From Myxococcales bacterium (GTDB taxonomy: Bacteria > Myxococcota_A > Polyangia > Fen-1088), in contig PMIX01000179.1 of assembly GCA_003158395.1 (NCBI GenBank), forward strand, positions 2,777 to 39,135: a DNA stretch of 36,359 nucleotides, read 5' to 3'. The position numbers and the translations under genes were made by a program. Each line of letters begins with the position of its first letter. Position 1 is the first letter of the stretch. The notes under the pieces are model-generated. The model had not been told where the DNA came from and did not search any database. It saw only the letters and a list, made by a program, of their open reading frames with translations. Shown piece after piece: positions 18,772 to 26,869 of the stretch.

Positions 18772-18962
18772 CTCGCTGTCTAGGCTCCTTCGCACCAGGT
18801 CAAGCCCAAAGCGTCAGGTCTTGCAACCATTAGCATCGGCGCGCACTGGCTTTCAAGGTTGGGAATCGGTTGGGTTTTCTCCCACATCCAAGACCGGGAT
18901 CGGAGGGCAGCTTACCAGGTATCTGGGGCGGGCGACAGATAGCGTTCTGGGACACGGCCTGC

Positions 18963-19556
18963 CTACATCTCCCGGCGCCCGTCTATCGCGCGCGAAAGGG
19001 TCAGGCGGTCGGCATACTCCAGCTCGCCGCCCACGGGCACACCCATGGCGATACGGCTGCAGCGCACGCCGAGCGGCCGCAGCAATTTGGCCAGATACAC
19101 CGCGGTGGTTTCCCCTTCCACACTCGGATTGGTGGCGATGATGACCTCTTGGATGTCGCCGCTGCAGCGCTTGACCAGCTCCGCGACGCGCAGGTCGTCA
19201 GGCCCGATGCCGTCGAGAGGCGACAGCACCCCGTGCAGGACGTGGTAGCGCCCGCGGTAGCCGCCCGCGCGTTCGATGGCCAGGACGTCCTGAGGCTGCG
19301 CAACCACGCACACCAGCGACGAATCACGGCGGGCATCGCGACAGATGGGACAGGGATCCTGCTCGGTGAAATCCCAGCACACGCTGCAGAAACTGATCTT
19401 GGCGCGCATGTCGCCGATGGCAGCAGCCAGTGCCGCCGCGTCCTCCGGGGACGCGCGCAGAATATGAAAGGCCAAGCGCGCAGCGGTTTTTTCCCCCACA
19501 CCAGGCAACTTGCCCAGCTCGCACACCAGGCGCGCGATGGGACCTGCGCTACTCAT
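18963..19556 (-). CDS. recR: Recombination mediator RecR
   Basis: This 197-residue protein acts in RecFOR loading of RecA at single-strand gaps. In order it has an N-terminal helix-hairpin-helix (LGKLPGVGEKTAARLAFHIL, 14-33), a C4 zinc finger (C57, C60, C69, C72 in CSVCWDFTEQDPCPIC), and a Toprim domain (VCVVAQPQDVLAIERAGGY). A Walker-like end includes TNPSVEGETTAVYLAKLL and GVPVGGELEYADRLTLSRA. Length and all motifs are normal. Its ATG overlaps the ybaB stop by 4 nt (ATGA), so it is the third coupled gene of the dnaX operon. Confidence 0.96.
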   Translation of the reverse strand: MSSAGPIARLVCELGKLPGVGEKTAARLAFHILRASPEDAAALAAAIGDMRAKISFCSVCWDFTEQDPCPICRDARRDSSLVCVVAQPQDVLAIERAGGYRGRYHVLHGVLSPLDGIGPDDLRVAELVKRCSGDIQEVIIATNPSVEGETTAVYLAKLLRPLGVRCSRIAMGVPVGGELEYADRLTLSRAIDGRREM

Positions 19557-19882
19557 TCACTCGTGCCCCCCGGTGGCATGGCCAGACCGCCGGCCACGGC
19601 AGCCAGGTCTTCCTGTGCCACCTGCCGAGCCCGCTCCAAGGCCAGGTTCACTGCGCCTACCAGCAAATCCTCGATCATCTTCTTGTCGGTTCCGGCCAGA
19701 AGCGACGACTCGATGGTGATGGACAGCACCTCGCTCCGGCCGTTGACCACGCAGCGGACCAGACCGCCACCCGTCTCGGCCTCGACCTTTTTGTCACCGA
19801 GGGCATCCTTGGCCTGGTTGAGCTGCTCCTGCACGCGTTGCCAGGTTTCCATCAGGTTGCGCAGATTGGGTCCGTCGCTCAT
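19553..19882 (-). CDS. ybaB: YbaB/EbfC nucleoid-associated DNA-binding protein
   Basis: Starting at ATG 19882 gives 109 residues: MSDGPNLRNLMETWQRVQEQ, then a helical stretch, the central beta segment ETGGGLVRCVVNGRSEVLSI, and a second helical part KKMIEDLLVGAVNLALERA. This is the usual size and pattern of YbaB/EbfC, a homodimeric tweezer-shaped protein that binds DNA non-specifically. The start overlaps the dnaX stop by 4 nt and the stop overlaps the recR start by 4 nt, so a longer frame reaching back to 20251 is excluded. The dnaX-ybaB-recR order is widely conserved in bacteria. Confidence 0.93.
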   Translation of the reverse strand: MSDGPNLRNLMETWQRVQEQLNQAKDALGDKKVEAETGGGLVRCVVNGRSEVLSITIESSLLAGTDKKMIEDLLVGAVNLALERARQVAQEDLAAVAGGLAMPPGGTSE

Positions 19883-21546
19883 GGGGTCTTGATCTCCTTG
19901 GGCGCGACGCCGAACAGCTCCTGCGCCTTGCGAATCATGGGATGCTCGCGCGCTTCGGTTTCGCGCTGGCGCTGGTCGAGCTGCGCTGCCTCTGCCTCGC
20001 GGCCGACCTCGGAACGCACCAGGGGCAGCACCTTGCCGGTCGACATCTTCAACTCGACCCGGGTGGCCGTGCCGGTGATCTGGGTGAGGACGCGTTCCAC
20101 CTGAGACTTGAACTTGCCGGTCTGATCGAGGGCAAACTTCTGCGCGAATTGCAGAGTGAGTGCGCCGCCCTCCCAACCGCCAACCTCGGCGTGGTCCAGG
20201 GCGGCGGCCATGGCAGGCTGGTGTCCAAAGGATTCGCGTACCCGGCGCCACACCTCGGCGATGTCCGAGTCAGGCGGCGGCGACGGGGCCGCCGCGCCTG
20301 CCGGCGCAGCCGAAACCGGGGCTGACTGGCGCACGGGCGGTGCGCCCCGGGGCCGCGACTCGGGCGCCACCGGTCGCGCGGGCAGCGCGCCCGCCGTAGC
20401 CAGCCGACCCTCCAGCTTTTCCAGCCGATCGAGCAAGTCGCCGAGCGGAAGCAGGGGCTCGGCGTTGCACAGGTCAACCAGGGCCATTTCCAGTAGCAGG
20501 CGTGGCGTCTGCGATCGCGCGGCATCCTCCACGGCGCGAGCCCAGCGATCGAAGAGCGAGGTGGCCAGGCCCTTGCCGGCCTTGCCGGCCAGCGCCTTGG
20601 TCTCAGCGGCCTCCTCGGCCGTCGCGTCGATCAGATCCTCGACATCGGAAACCGCGGTCAGGATCTCGAGATCATGCAGAAACGCGAGAAAAGCCCGCGC
20701 CATCTGCATGAGGTCCACGCCGCGGTCAACTGCATCGGCTACCAGCCGCAGGGTTTCCGCCACGTCGCGTGCCACCACCTTGTCCGCTAGTTGATAGAGC
20801 AGGTGGCGATCCGCCACGCCCAGTACCTGGGCTACCTTGTCGCGGGTCAGCGTCTCGGCGCCCACGTAGGCCACCACCTGATCGAGCAGCGAAAGGCCAT
20901 CCCGCACCGAGCCCGCCGCCTCGCGGGCCACCAGTCGCACGGCGTCGGGCTCGAAAACGATCTTCTCGGTGGTCAGGATCCGTGTCAGGTGGTCAGCCAG
21001 CACCTTGCTAGGCAGCAACTTGAAGTCGTAGCGCTGGCAGCGCGACATGATGGTCGCTGGGATCTTGTGCACCTCGGTCGTTGCGAAAATGAACACCACA
21101 TGCTCAGGCGGCTCCTCCAGCGTCTTGAGCAGCGCGTTGAACGCGCTGGTTGACAGCATGTGCACCTCGTCGATGATGTAGACCTTCTTGCGCGCCTCGG
21201 CCGGCAGGTAGCGCACGCCCTCGCGCAGCGCCCGCACATCATCCACGCCAGTGTTGGACGCGCCGTCGATCTCTTGCACATCGACTGACTGCCCGCTGGA
21301 AATGGACTGGCAGATGGCGCAAGTCCCGCAGGGGGTCGCCGTCGGCCCCCGCGCGCAGCAAAGCGCCTTGGCCAAGATGCGTGCCGCACTGGTCTTGCCG
21401 ATGCCGCGCGCGCCGGTGAATAGGAAGGCGTGGTGCACGCGCCCCATGTTGATGGCGTTGGTCAAGGTGCGCGCCACATGCTCCTGGCCGAGGAGATCCT
21501 CGAACCTCTGTGGCCGGTACTTGCGCGCCAGAACTAGGTAGGACAC
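19879..21546 (-). CDS. dnaX: DNA polymerase III subunit gamma/tau
   Basis: This 555-residue clamp-loader ATPase starts MSYLVLARKYRPQRFEDLLGQ at a GTG codon (21546). The Walker A is G45-ARGIGKTS53, a zinc site is formed by C64, C73, C76 and C79, and the Walker B is IIDEVHMLS. A sensor region LEEPPEHVVFIFATTE follows. Domain III runs to about residue 370. A Pro/Ala-rich linker (PARPVAPESRPRGAPPVRQS) leads to a C-terminal tau-like domain (VWRRVRESFGHQPAMAAALDHA). I see no run of six A residues that would allow a frameshift to gamma, so a single product is likely. Downstream ybaB overlaps by 4 nt. Confidence 0.95.
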   Translation of the reverse strand: MSYLVLARKYRPQRFEDLLGQEHVARTLTNAINMGRVHHAFLFTGARGIGKTSAARILAKALCCARGPTATPCGTCAICQSISSGQSVDVQEIDGASNTGVDDVRALREGVRYLPAEARKKVYIIDEVHMLSTSAFNALLKTLEEPPEHVVFIFATTEVHKIPATIMSRCQRYDFKLLPSKVLADHLTRILTTEKIVFEPDAVRLVAREAAGSVRDGLSLLDQVVAYVGAETLTRDKVAQVLGVADRHLLYQLADKVVARDVAETLRLVADAVDRGVDLMQMARAFLAFLHDLEILTAVSDVEDLIDATAEEAAETKALAGKAGKGLATSLFDRWARAVEDAARSQTPRLLLEMALVDLCNAEPLLPLGDLLDRLEKLEGRLATAGALPARPVAPESRPRGAPPVRQSAPVSAAPAGAAAPSPPPDSDIAEVWRRVRESFGHQPAMAAALDHAEVGGWEGGALTLQFAQKFALDQTGKFKSQVERVLTQITGTATRVELKMSTGKVLPLVRSEVGREAEAAQLDQRQRETEAREHPMIRKAQELFGVAPKEIKTP

Positions 21547-21576
21547 GCGGTCATCATGAGAAGTCGACGGTCGACA

Positions 21577-21600
21577 GTCAACAGCCGGAACGCCGTTGAC
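21577..21600. other. Short inverted repeat between GH5 gene and dnaX
   Basis: GTCAAC (21577-21582) and GTTGAC (21595-21600) form a 6-bp stem with a 12-base loop. A GTCGAC-G-GTCGAC-like repeat lies just before it. It is in the 153-bp gap between the GH5 stop and the dnaX start, both on the minus strand. It could end GH5 transcription or be chance; there is no T-run. Confidence 0.25.
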
Positions 21601-21699
21601 GCAAACCAGCCAGAAGTTCGCGATCCCGCTCCTGGACCAAATCCGCGTTCTAGTCGCACGGTATGCAAGCGGCGAAGGGACAGTTTGGCAACCCGCAGG

Positions 21700-23082
21700 T
21701 CACTGCCCGATCCAGCTGACAATGAATTGTCCATGCGGGCTGAGGTTGCTGGTTGTCCACGGACCGCCGCCCGGAGCGCCGGACGCCAGAAGATTGCTCG
21801 AATCAGAGCCTCTTGCGAGCTTCCAGGCCGTGCCGCCGATCCCATTGGTTGCCATCCATGTGAACCAGTTGTTGGCTTCGGGTTCGCAGAGCTTACCGTC
21901 AACACCGCCATCGGCGTTCGTGGCGCCGAACTCGGTCACGAAGAGGGCAAGTCCCTTCGAGATGGCTGTGTCTCCCTTGGTTCGCAGCCACTGGGTATGG
22001 GAACAAGAATACCAGTGAAGGGTATAGAGCAGGTTTGTCCCGGCCACAGGATCTGCGGCCGCCAGGTCAACGTCCTGTGAGTACGTTGGCGTTCCCATGA
22101 TGATGAGGTTATCGGGGTCCTTGGCGCGAATTGCTGCCACGATTGCCGTGTGGTACGGCTTGATCTGACTCCAGGTGACGTTGACCGGCTCGTTGTAGTC
22201 CTCGTAGAGGATGTTCGGGCAAGCCCCATACTTGGTGGCCAGGTTGGTGAAAAATGTGACCGCCTGCGACTGCGTGTTCTGGGCATCCCCGGAATGCCAG
22301 TCAACAATCACATACATCCCTAGGGAAAGCGCGTTGCTCATGATGGTGTCTATCTTGGCCTGCATGGCAGCTTGATTGCCGATGTATCCACCCGAGACAT
22401 CGGTTCCCATGGCAGCGCGCAGTATCGCAACCTTCCAGGTGAGCATCGACTGCATCCCGGCCTTGCCCTCGGCGTCCGGCTGACCCTCCCAGTTCAGCCA
22501 GTAACTGCTGATGCCCTTGAGCTGGACAGGGTTCCCAGACTGGTCCTGGATTTTGGTTCCGACGACCTTCAGCTGACCATGGGTCGCAACCGGGGAGCCG
22601 GCTGGTGCGGGGGAGTTGCAGCCGGACACGGTAACACTCCCTGCAGCTCCGGTCGTTCCACCAGCTGCGGTCGTTCCACCATTTGCGGTCATTCCACCAT
22701 TTGCGGTCGCGCCACCTACTCCGGTCGCGCCGCCTGTTCCGCTCGCGCCGCCCGTTCCGGTCACACCACCGGCTCCGGTGTTTCCTCCCGCTCTGGTTGT
22801 CCCGCCCGTTCCGATCGCCCCACTAGTCCCGATCGTTCCGCCTGTTCCGGTCATGCCGCCCGCCCCTATTCTCCCTCCTGTTCCTTGCCCTCCTGAGCCG
22901 ATAGCTCCGCCTACCCTGGTCACACCGCCAGATGCGCCCGCACCGCCCTTTCCGGCAGTCGAGTCCGGCTGGGGACCCTCTGTGCACGCAGAGCTGAGAG
23001 CCGTCACCAAGACACCCAGGCCAAGTACGAGGACGGTCCCCCGTGCATTCGTCCAAGAACGGTTGGTTGTTCTGTTACTCAT
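21700..23082 (-). CDS. GH5-like endoglucanase, Gly-rich-linker lipoprotein
   Basis: From ATG 23082 (CCGGAG upstream) the protein has 460 residues. It opens with a basic N-terminus, a hydrophobic core and a lipobox-like LSSAC with Cys33. About 110 residues of GG-x-x repeats (GTGGASGTGGATGVGG) follow, then a catalytic domain from about residue 165. The domain begins GQLKVVGTKIQDQSGNPVQL and continues KGISSYWLNWEGQ, the usual start of GH5 subfamily-2-like cellulases. The acid/base candidate is E298 in YEDYNEPVNVTW; the nucleophile candidate is E384 in FVTEFGA. HWYS (LLYTLHWYSC) and WKLARGSD near the end fit the barrel. It should sit on the cell surface and cut beta-1,4-glucan-like chains; substrate is inferred. 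The extra 20 residues upstream are rejected because of the ribosome binding site. Confidence 0.87.
   Translation of the reverse strand: MSNRTTNRSWTNARGTVLVLGLGVLVTALSSACTEGPQPDSTAGKGGAGASGGVTRVGGAIGSGGQGTGGRIGAGGMTGTGGTIGTSGAIGTGGTTRAGGNTGAGGVTGTGGASGTGGATGVGGATANGGMTANGGTTAAGGTTGAAGSVTVSGCNSPAPAGSPVATHGQLKVVGTKIQDQSGNPVQLKGISSYWLNWEGQPDAEGKAGMQSMLTWKVAILRAAMGTDVSGGYIGNQAAMQAKIDTIMSNALSLGMYVIVDWHSGDAQNTQSQAVTFFTNLATKYGACPNILYEDYNEPVNVTWSQIKPYHTAIVAAIRAKDPDNLIIMGTPTYSQDVDLAAADPVAGTNLLYTLHWYSCSHTQWLRTKGDTAISKGLALFVTEFGATNADGGVDGKLCEPEANNWFTWMATNGIGGTAWKLARGSDSSNLLASGAPGGGPWTTSNLSPHGQFIVSWIGQ
22610..22900 (-). repeat. Degenerate 18-bp coding repeats (GG-x-x linker of the GH5 lipoprotein)
   Basis: The stretch reads as imperfect 18-bp units such as CGGTCGTTCCACCATTTG, with some 9- to 15-bp variants. 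On the minus strand they encode a six-residue pattern of two Gly-Gly pairs (ANGGMT, AAGGTT, TGVGGA). Units at about 22643-22770 are the most regular. It is a flexible spacer between the membrane anchor and the enzyme. Confidence 0.7.
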
Positions 23083-23381
23083 CGTCTTCTCCGGTAAAGC
23101 AGGTGGTCTAAAAGCATGTAGATTGCGGCTTGAAAGCTTCACAGGAAGATTGGCTTTTTTCTTGAGATCGGCGTCAAGTCATCATCTCGGCAGCGACCGA
23201 CATTCATCCAACCGGCGGCCCGCCGACCTCGGCCAGCGCGTTCCACCGGCGCGATGCAATGTGGATCGGGTTACCGAGAGCGCCATTCAGGCCGCTGCCA
23301 GATGGCGGCGTCTTGTCGAGTCACCTGGTCCGACTGCTGAGATGCGGCGTCATCAGGACGTGATGAAGTAAACTGGCTTGC
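23083..23381. promoter_or_regulatory. Divergent 299-bp intergenic region, GH5 versus GT-C gene
   Basis: This gap lies between oppositely transcribed genes and must contain both promoters. It has an AT-richer patch near 23150-23165 (GGCTTTTTTCTTGAG). A TTGACG (minus strand, about 23171-23176) precedes that patch, but no acceptable -10 lies at the right distance. I see no gene, repeat or operator that I can support. Confidence 0.25.
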
Positions 23382-25208
23382 GTGCTCGATACAGACTTAC
23401 CAGCGCCCGGAAATGGCAGCAAGAGCCGCCCCGCCCCCCTGCTCGTATCCGTTCTTGATCGCCCAGGTCCCGCTCGGCGCGGTTTCCAGACGGTGAGGCG
23501 CCTCTTGCGTCTTGTCTATGCCCGCGGCGGCGCCGGCCTGGGCTGGTCGGGCAGTCCTTGGGCTACCGGCCTGCTAGTGGTGGGCAGCGTGCTGGTCCTG
23601 CTCCTCGCGCTGCGGCTCCGGTTGCCCAATCTCGGAGGCCGGCCGCTGGGGTTCGACGAGGCCTTCCACAGCGGAGCGGTGCTCGCGTCGCCGGACATCG
23701 GCAGTTTGCGACAGGCGGTCACCCCTCAGTTCCAGCCATTGCTCGACCATCTCCTACGAAGGTTCTTCTGGGCACCACTCCTGGGCAGTCAGGAACTCGG
23801 CATCCGTCTGCCGGCGATGATAGCGAGTCTGCTCGCCATCCTTGCCACGATCATCACAGTGGCCTGGGGATTCCTCAGGAACGGACGGTCGCATCTTGAG
23901 GCGGCGATCGCGGCGCTCGCAGTCGGCGTCTGGCACGCCGGCTATGGGCAGGACATCGGCGCATCGGGCTTCGCCCGCCACTACGCCCTGACCGGATGCG
24001 TTTCCATCATCTGGACAGGCCTCTTCTTGTTCGGCCAGCCCGAGCGCCGATGGAAGGGCTTCGCACTGGCCAGTCTCCTGTTCACGAACACGCACTTCTT
24101 CTCCCTGGCCATGATTGGGACCGGCTACGCCCTCCTGTCGGTCGAGCACCTGACTCGGTCCAAGCGGCGAGCGGCGCTGCGCGAAGTCGTCGTCTTCGTG
24201 GCCATCGTCCTGCTCACCGCCGCCATCAACTGGCCGGCTCTCTCGGCGCTGCTGCGCAATCCAATCGAACCCCGATCCATCGCTGAGGCAGGCGCCGTCC
24301 TCACTGCACTTGGGGAAACCAGGGTTCTGGTCGAGCGTTTCCTGAACTTCCTCGACCTTCCGGTCATGCCCGCCGTGCTATGGCTCCTGCTGGTGCTGGC
24401 CGGCGGGCTGACCCGCGCCCTGTCGCGGTCGCAGGTTGCCCGGGTGGGCAGCCTGGCTTGCGTGGCGGTTCCTGGCCTCTTCTTTCTGGGATGCCTCCGT
24501 TCCGGGTATCACCTCGAGGACCGCTACTTCATGCCTTTCCTCGGGCTTGCCCCGGTGCTCCTGGCACTGGGCGCGGTGGTTCTCGCCCGCCTAGTGGAGA
24601 AGGCCATCGGGCGCCTGCGGCACGATTCGGAGGCGCGCCTGGCGGGGGCAGCCGCGCTTCCTCTCGCCGCCTACCTGCTCGTCGCCGCCATCCGTCTTGC
24701 GCTCTCGCCCGGCAGCCTCCGGGCTCCCGAGCTACCTTCGAGGCGCGCGGGGTTGATCGAGGCCATCAAGCGCGAGCCCCAGCCGGTCTTCCTTCTTTCC
24801 AGCCCGTGCTGGACGGACGCGGTGGTCAGGCTGTACTGGCGGTCCATGGGCGTGCGCGCGCCGGCAGACCGCCTCCAGTCCGCCAGTCAACTGGGTTACC
24901 AGGCTTGCGTGATCGGCGGCTTCCCCCCGGGTTCGGAGGCCGAGCGGGAGCTGAGGGACTTCCTCGGACGCGCGCCCGACGGGATCATCGCACTCTACCA
25001 GCACCACCTTCCCTGTTTTCCTCCCCGCTTCGAGCCGCCGGCCCGGTTGACCACCGACGGGACCGGGAGCAGTTGTCTGACTATTCTGCGGGGCGCCACC
25101 TCGGTCGAGAAAGCGCGAGCGGCGGCGGTCTCCGTGGGCTATCCCGCGACGATTCTCCCGTTGCTCAAGCAGCGGCAGTCCCAGTTCGAAAATGTGCGTC
25201 TCTACTGA
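23382..25208 (+). CDS. GT-C superfamily polytopic membrane glycosyltransferase-like protein
   Basis: This 608-residue protein has a cytoplasmic N-terminus (about 60 residues), a first membrane span at 61-79, and an external loop with GFDEAFH (D92-E93). An acidic pair in the first loop is the catalytic mark of GT-C lipid-sugar transferases (GT39/GT83/ArnT-like). About ten further hydrophobic segments follow, then a soluble C-terminal domain from about 455 (PQPVFLLSSPCWTDAVVRLY). Such enzymes use polyprenyl-phosphate sugars on the outer face of the inner membrane. The acceptor is unknown; a surface polysaccharide or glycoprotein is possible given the neighbours. The GTG start has no clear ribosome binding site. 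It converges on the Gly-rich lipoprotein gene. Confidence 0.68.
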   Translation: MLDTDLPAPGNGSKSRPAPLLVSVLDRPGPARRGFQTVRRLLRLVYARGGAGLGWSGSPWATGLLVVGSVLVLLLALRLRLPNLGGRPLGFDEAFHSGAVLASPDIGSLRQAVTPQFQPLLDHLLRRFFWAPLLGSQELGIRLPAMIASLLAILATIITVAWGFLRNGRSHLEAAIAALAVGVWHAGYGQDIGASGFARHYALTGCVSIIWTGLFLFGQPERRWKGFALASLLFTNTHFFSLAMIGTGYALLSVEHLTRSKRRAALREVVVFVAIVLLTAAINWPALSALLRNPIEPRSIAEAGAVLTALGETRVLVERFLNFLDLPVMPAVLWLLLVLAGGLTRALSRSQVARVGSLACVAVPGLFFLGCLRSGYHLEDRYFMPFLGLAPVLLALGAVVLARLVEKAIGRLRHDSEARLAGAAALPLAAYLLVAAIRLALSPGSLRAPELPSRRAGLIEAIKREPQPVFLLSSPCWTDAVVRLYWRSMGVRAPADRLQSASQLGYQACVIGGFPPGSEAERELRDFLGRAPDGIIALYQHHLPCFPPRFEPPARLTTDGTGSSCLTILRGATSVEKARAAAVSVGYPATILPLLKQRQSQFENVRLY

Positions 25209-25352
25209 CAGGCCATGACCCGAACAATCTTGAGCTTCGTTGCTGTGCTGCCGGGTGCAGTCGAGCGTCGCAATGTGGACCTGACTATCATTGCCCATCC
25301 AGGCCGCGCGTGAGCCCCCAGAGGGGATCGGCGAGATTCACCTCAGCGACAA

Positions 25353-26771
25353 CTAGGATCCAGCTGGGTACACGATTTGAATGCCGTTCACCGGCGCGCG
25401 CGGCATCTCGGCCGTCGATGTTCCCGGCTGCGCAGTCAAGGTGAAGCTAGTTCCGGTCACGTTCCGAAACACGACGTAGTCACCCGTGCCTTGTTCGGGC
25501 GCCAGCGTATGTCCCACATAGGTGTGCACAGTCGGTCCCGTCTCTGTCACGGTGTGTGTCGTCGAGCCGATCGTGTATCGGAAGGTGCGCGTGTCTGCCA
25601 TGGAGATATCCCCGCGACAGTAGACATAGACGTCGTAGCCGCTGCTCATCGGAGCGGCCAAGCCAGTCACGTCGATCGTCGCGGGCGAGGTAGTCGCCGT
25701 CGGATCGAGGTAGCCGTTCATCATGCGCACGTCGCCCGGGGCGTCGGTGAGGTAGAGACTCCAAGTGGCTGATGTCGCCCCGCTCGGCAGTGGCGAATTC
25801 CAGGTGATGGACGCGGATGACAGGGTGCCATCTGCTAGCACCAGCGATGAAAGCGTGCCTGCTCTGCTTGTAGCGCTGTTCCAATGGGTGGCCGGCTTGA
25901 CTCCTGCAGATTCACTGGCAGCCATTACGACAGTCCCCGTATTGCCAGCCAGGCCTCCCCCCACGAAATCAACACTGATGATCATGGAACTGGTCGCACC
26001 GCCTGTCCCGCTTCCGCCCGCTCCGCTTCCGCCCACTCCGCTTCCGCCTGTCCCGCTTCCGCCCGCTCCGCTTCCGCCTGTCCCGCTTCCGCCCACTCCG
26101 CTTCCGCCCGTTCCGCTTCTCCCGCCGGCTGCTGCGCCGCCCATTCCAGAACCGCCAATTCCACCTGTCCCGGCGCCCCCAAAGCCGCTTGCTCCACCCG
26201 CCAACGGCAGACCAGTATCGGGGGACGGACGCGCATCTGCCTCGGAACCCGCGTCCACCGCAACGCTTCCGCCCGCCCCAGTCGCCTGTGTCCCGCTGGT
26301 TCCCCCTGTCCCGGCGCTACCGGACCCGCCCGCCGCCGACAATCCGCCCACTCCGCCCGCCGCCGGCAATCCACCCGCCCCGCCCTTGGCTGGCAATCCA
26401 CTCGCCCCGCCCGCGGCCGGCGATCCACCGGTCCCGCCCGTGGCCGGCAATCCACCGGTCTTGCCTGTGAGTAGCGATCCTCCAGTCCCGCCACTGGATG
26501 CTAGTTCGCCCGCCCCTCCGGCAACGATCCGGCCCGCCGTCGTCCCACCGACCATCCCGAGATCGCCTCCCGAGCCACCGCTCGCTGCATCCGGTCCGAC
26601 CCTGCCTGTTCCATCCTTAGAATCTCTCGCCGCGTCCGAACCCGCCTGGCTATGCTCCACCTCGGCATCCTGCTGCCCCGCCCACGGTGGCGCGAGGTCC
26701 ACACAGGCCGCAAGGAGAATGGGCGCGCCGATTGCCGCAAGAGCAAATGCGACAAGCCGAGTCATGTGCAT
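25353..26771 (-). CDS. Gly-rich lipoprotein with C-terminal beta-sandwich-like domain
   Basis: The ATG at 26771 has AGGGG six bases upstream, favouring it over the longer frame. The 472-residue product has a lipoprotein signal with a perfect lipobox L20-A-A-C23. A very long low-complexity stretch (about residues 60-280) of GG-x-x units follows, the most regular part being GTGGSGVGGSGAGGSG. The last about 185 residues start SMIISVDFVGGGLAGNTGTV and include HWNSATSRAGTLSSLVLADG, ITWNSPLPSG and TIDVTGLAAPMSSGYDVYVY. This beta-rich module resembles domains I associate with secreted proteins of Planctomycetes and Myxococcota, possibly glycan-binding, but without a firm family. It lies 98 bp after the ROK regulator on the same strand, so the two may share a transcript. 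Function unknown. Confidence 0.75.
   Translation of the reverse strand: MHMTRLVAFALAAIGAPILLAACVDLAPPWAGQQDAEVEHSQAGSDAARDSKDGTGRVGPDAASGGSGGDLGMVGGTTAGRIVAGGAGELASSGGTGGSLLTGKTGGLPATGGTGGSPAAGGASGLPAKGGAGGLPAAGGVGGLSAAGGSGSAGTGGTSGTQATGAGGSVAVDAGSEADARPSPDTGLPLAGGASGFGGAGTGGIGGSGMGGAAAGGRSGTGGSGVGGSGTGGSGAGGSGTGGSGVGGSGAGGSGTGGATSSMIISVDFVGGGLAGNTGTVVMAASESAGVKPATHWNSATSRAGTLSSLVLADGTLSSASITWNSPLPSGATSATWSLYLTDAPGDVRMMNGYLDPTATTSPATIDVTGLAAPMSSGYDVYVYCRGDISMADTRTFRYTIGSTTHTVTETGPTVHTYVGHTLAPEQGTGDYVVFRNVTGTSFTLTAQPGTSTAEMPRAPVNGIQIVYPAGS
26001..26120 (-). repeat. Eight tandem 15-bp units coding (G-x-G-G-S)n
   Basis: Bases 26001-26120 are eight consecutive 15-bp units of consensus GCCCGCTCCGCTTCC. 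They differ only at a few positions (GCCTGTCCC, GCCCACTCC, GCCCGTTCC variants). On the minus strand they encode GGSG-V/T/A repeats in the lipoprotein linker. Unit number is likely to vary by slippage or recombination. There are no unique spacers, so it is not a CRISPR array. Confidence 0.85.
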
Positions 26772-26869
26772 ACGAAGCCCCTGCCTGGGGCGACGCGCGG
26801 GCAAACCCATAGGGGGTTGTTCGGCTCGCTCGCCGCTGTTCCTTAGCGACCCGTGGCCACGGTCGTCCG

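Noticed and set aside
18772-18795. Longer mglB starting at GTG 18795
   Set aside because: The AAGGAG ribosome binding site lies inside this extension, and the M. xanthus protein aligns from the ATG at 18771.
21547-21699. SRP (4.5S) RNA next to dnaX, a common neighbour in other bacteria
   Set aside because: The conserved GGAAGG/GCAG loop core was not found here or in 18796-18962.
25209-25352. Repeat or terminator in the fourth convergent gap
   Set aside because: Only a weak CCCC-CAGA-GGGG pairing near 25315; no match to the two repeat families seen in the other convergent gaps.
26001-26120. Possible CRISPR-like array
   Set aside because: Units are contiguous 15-mers in frame with a gene, with no unique spacers and no cas gene.
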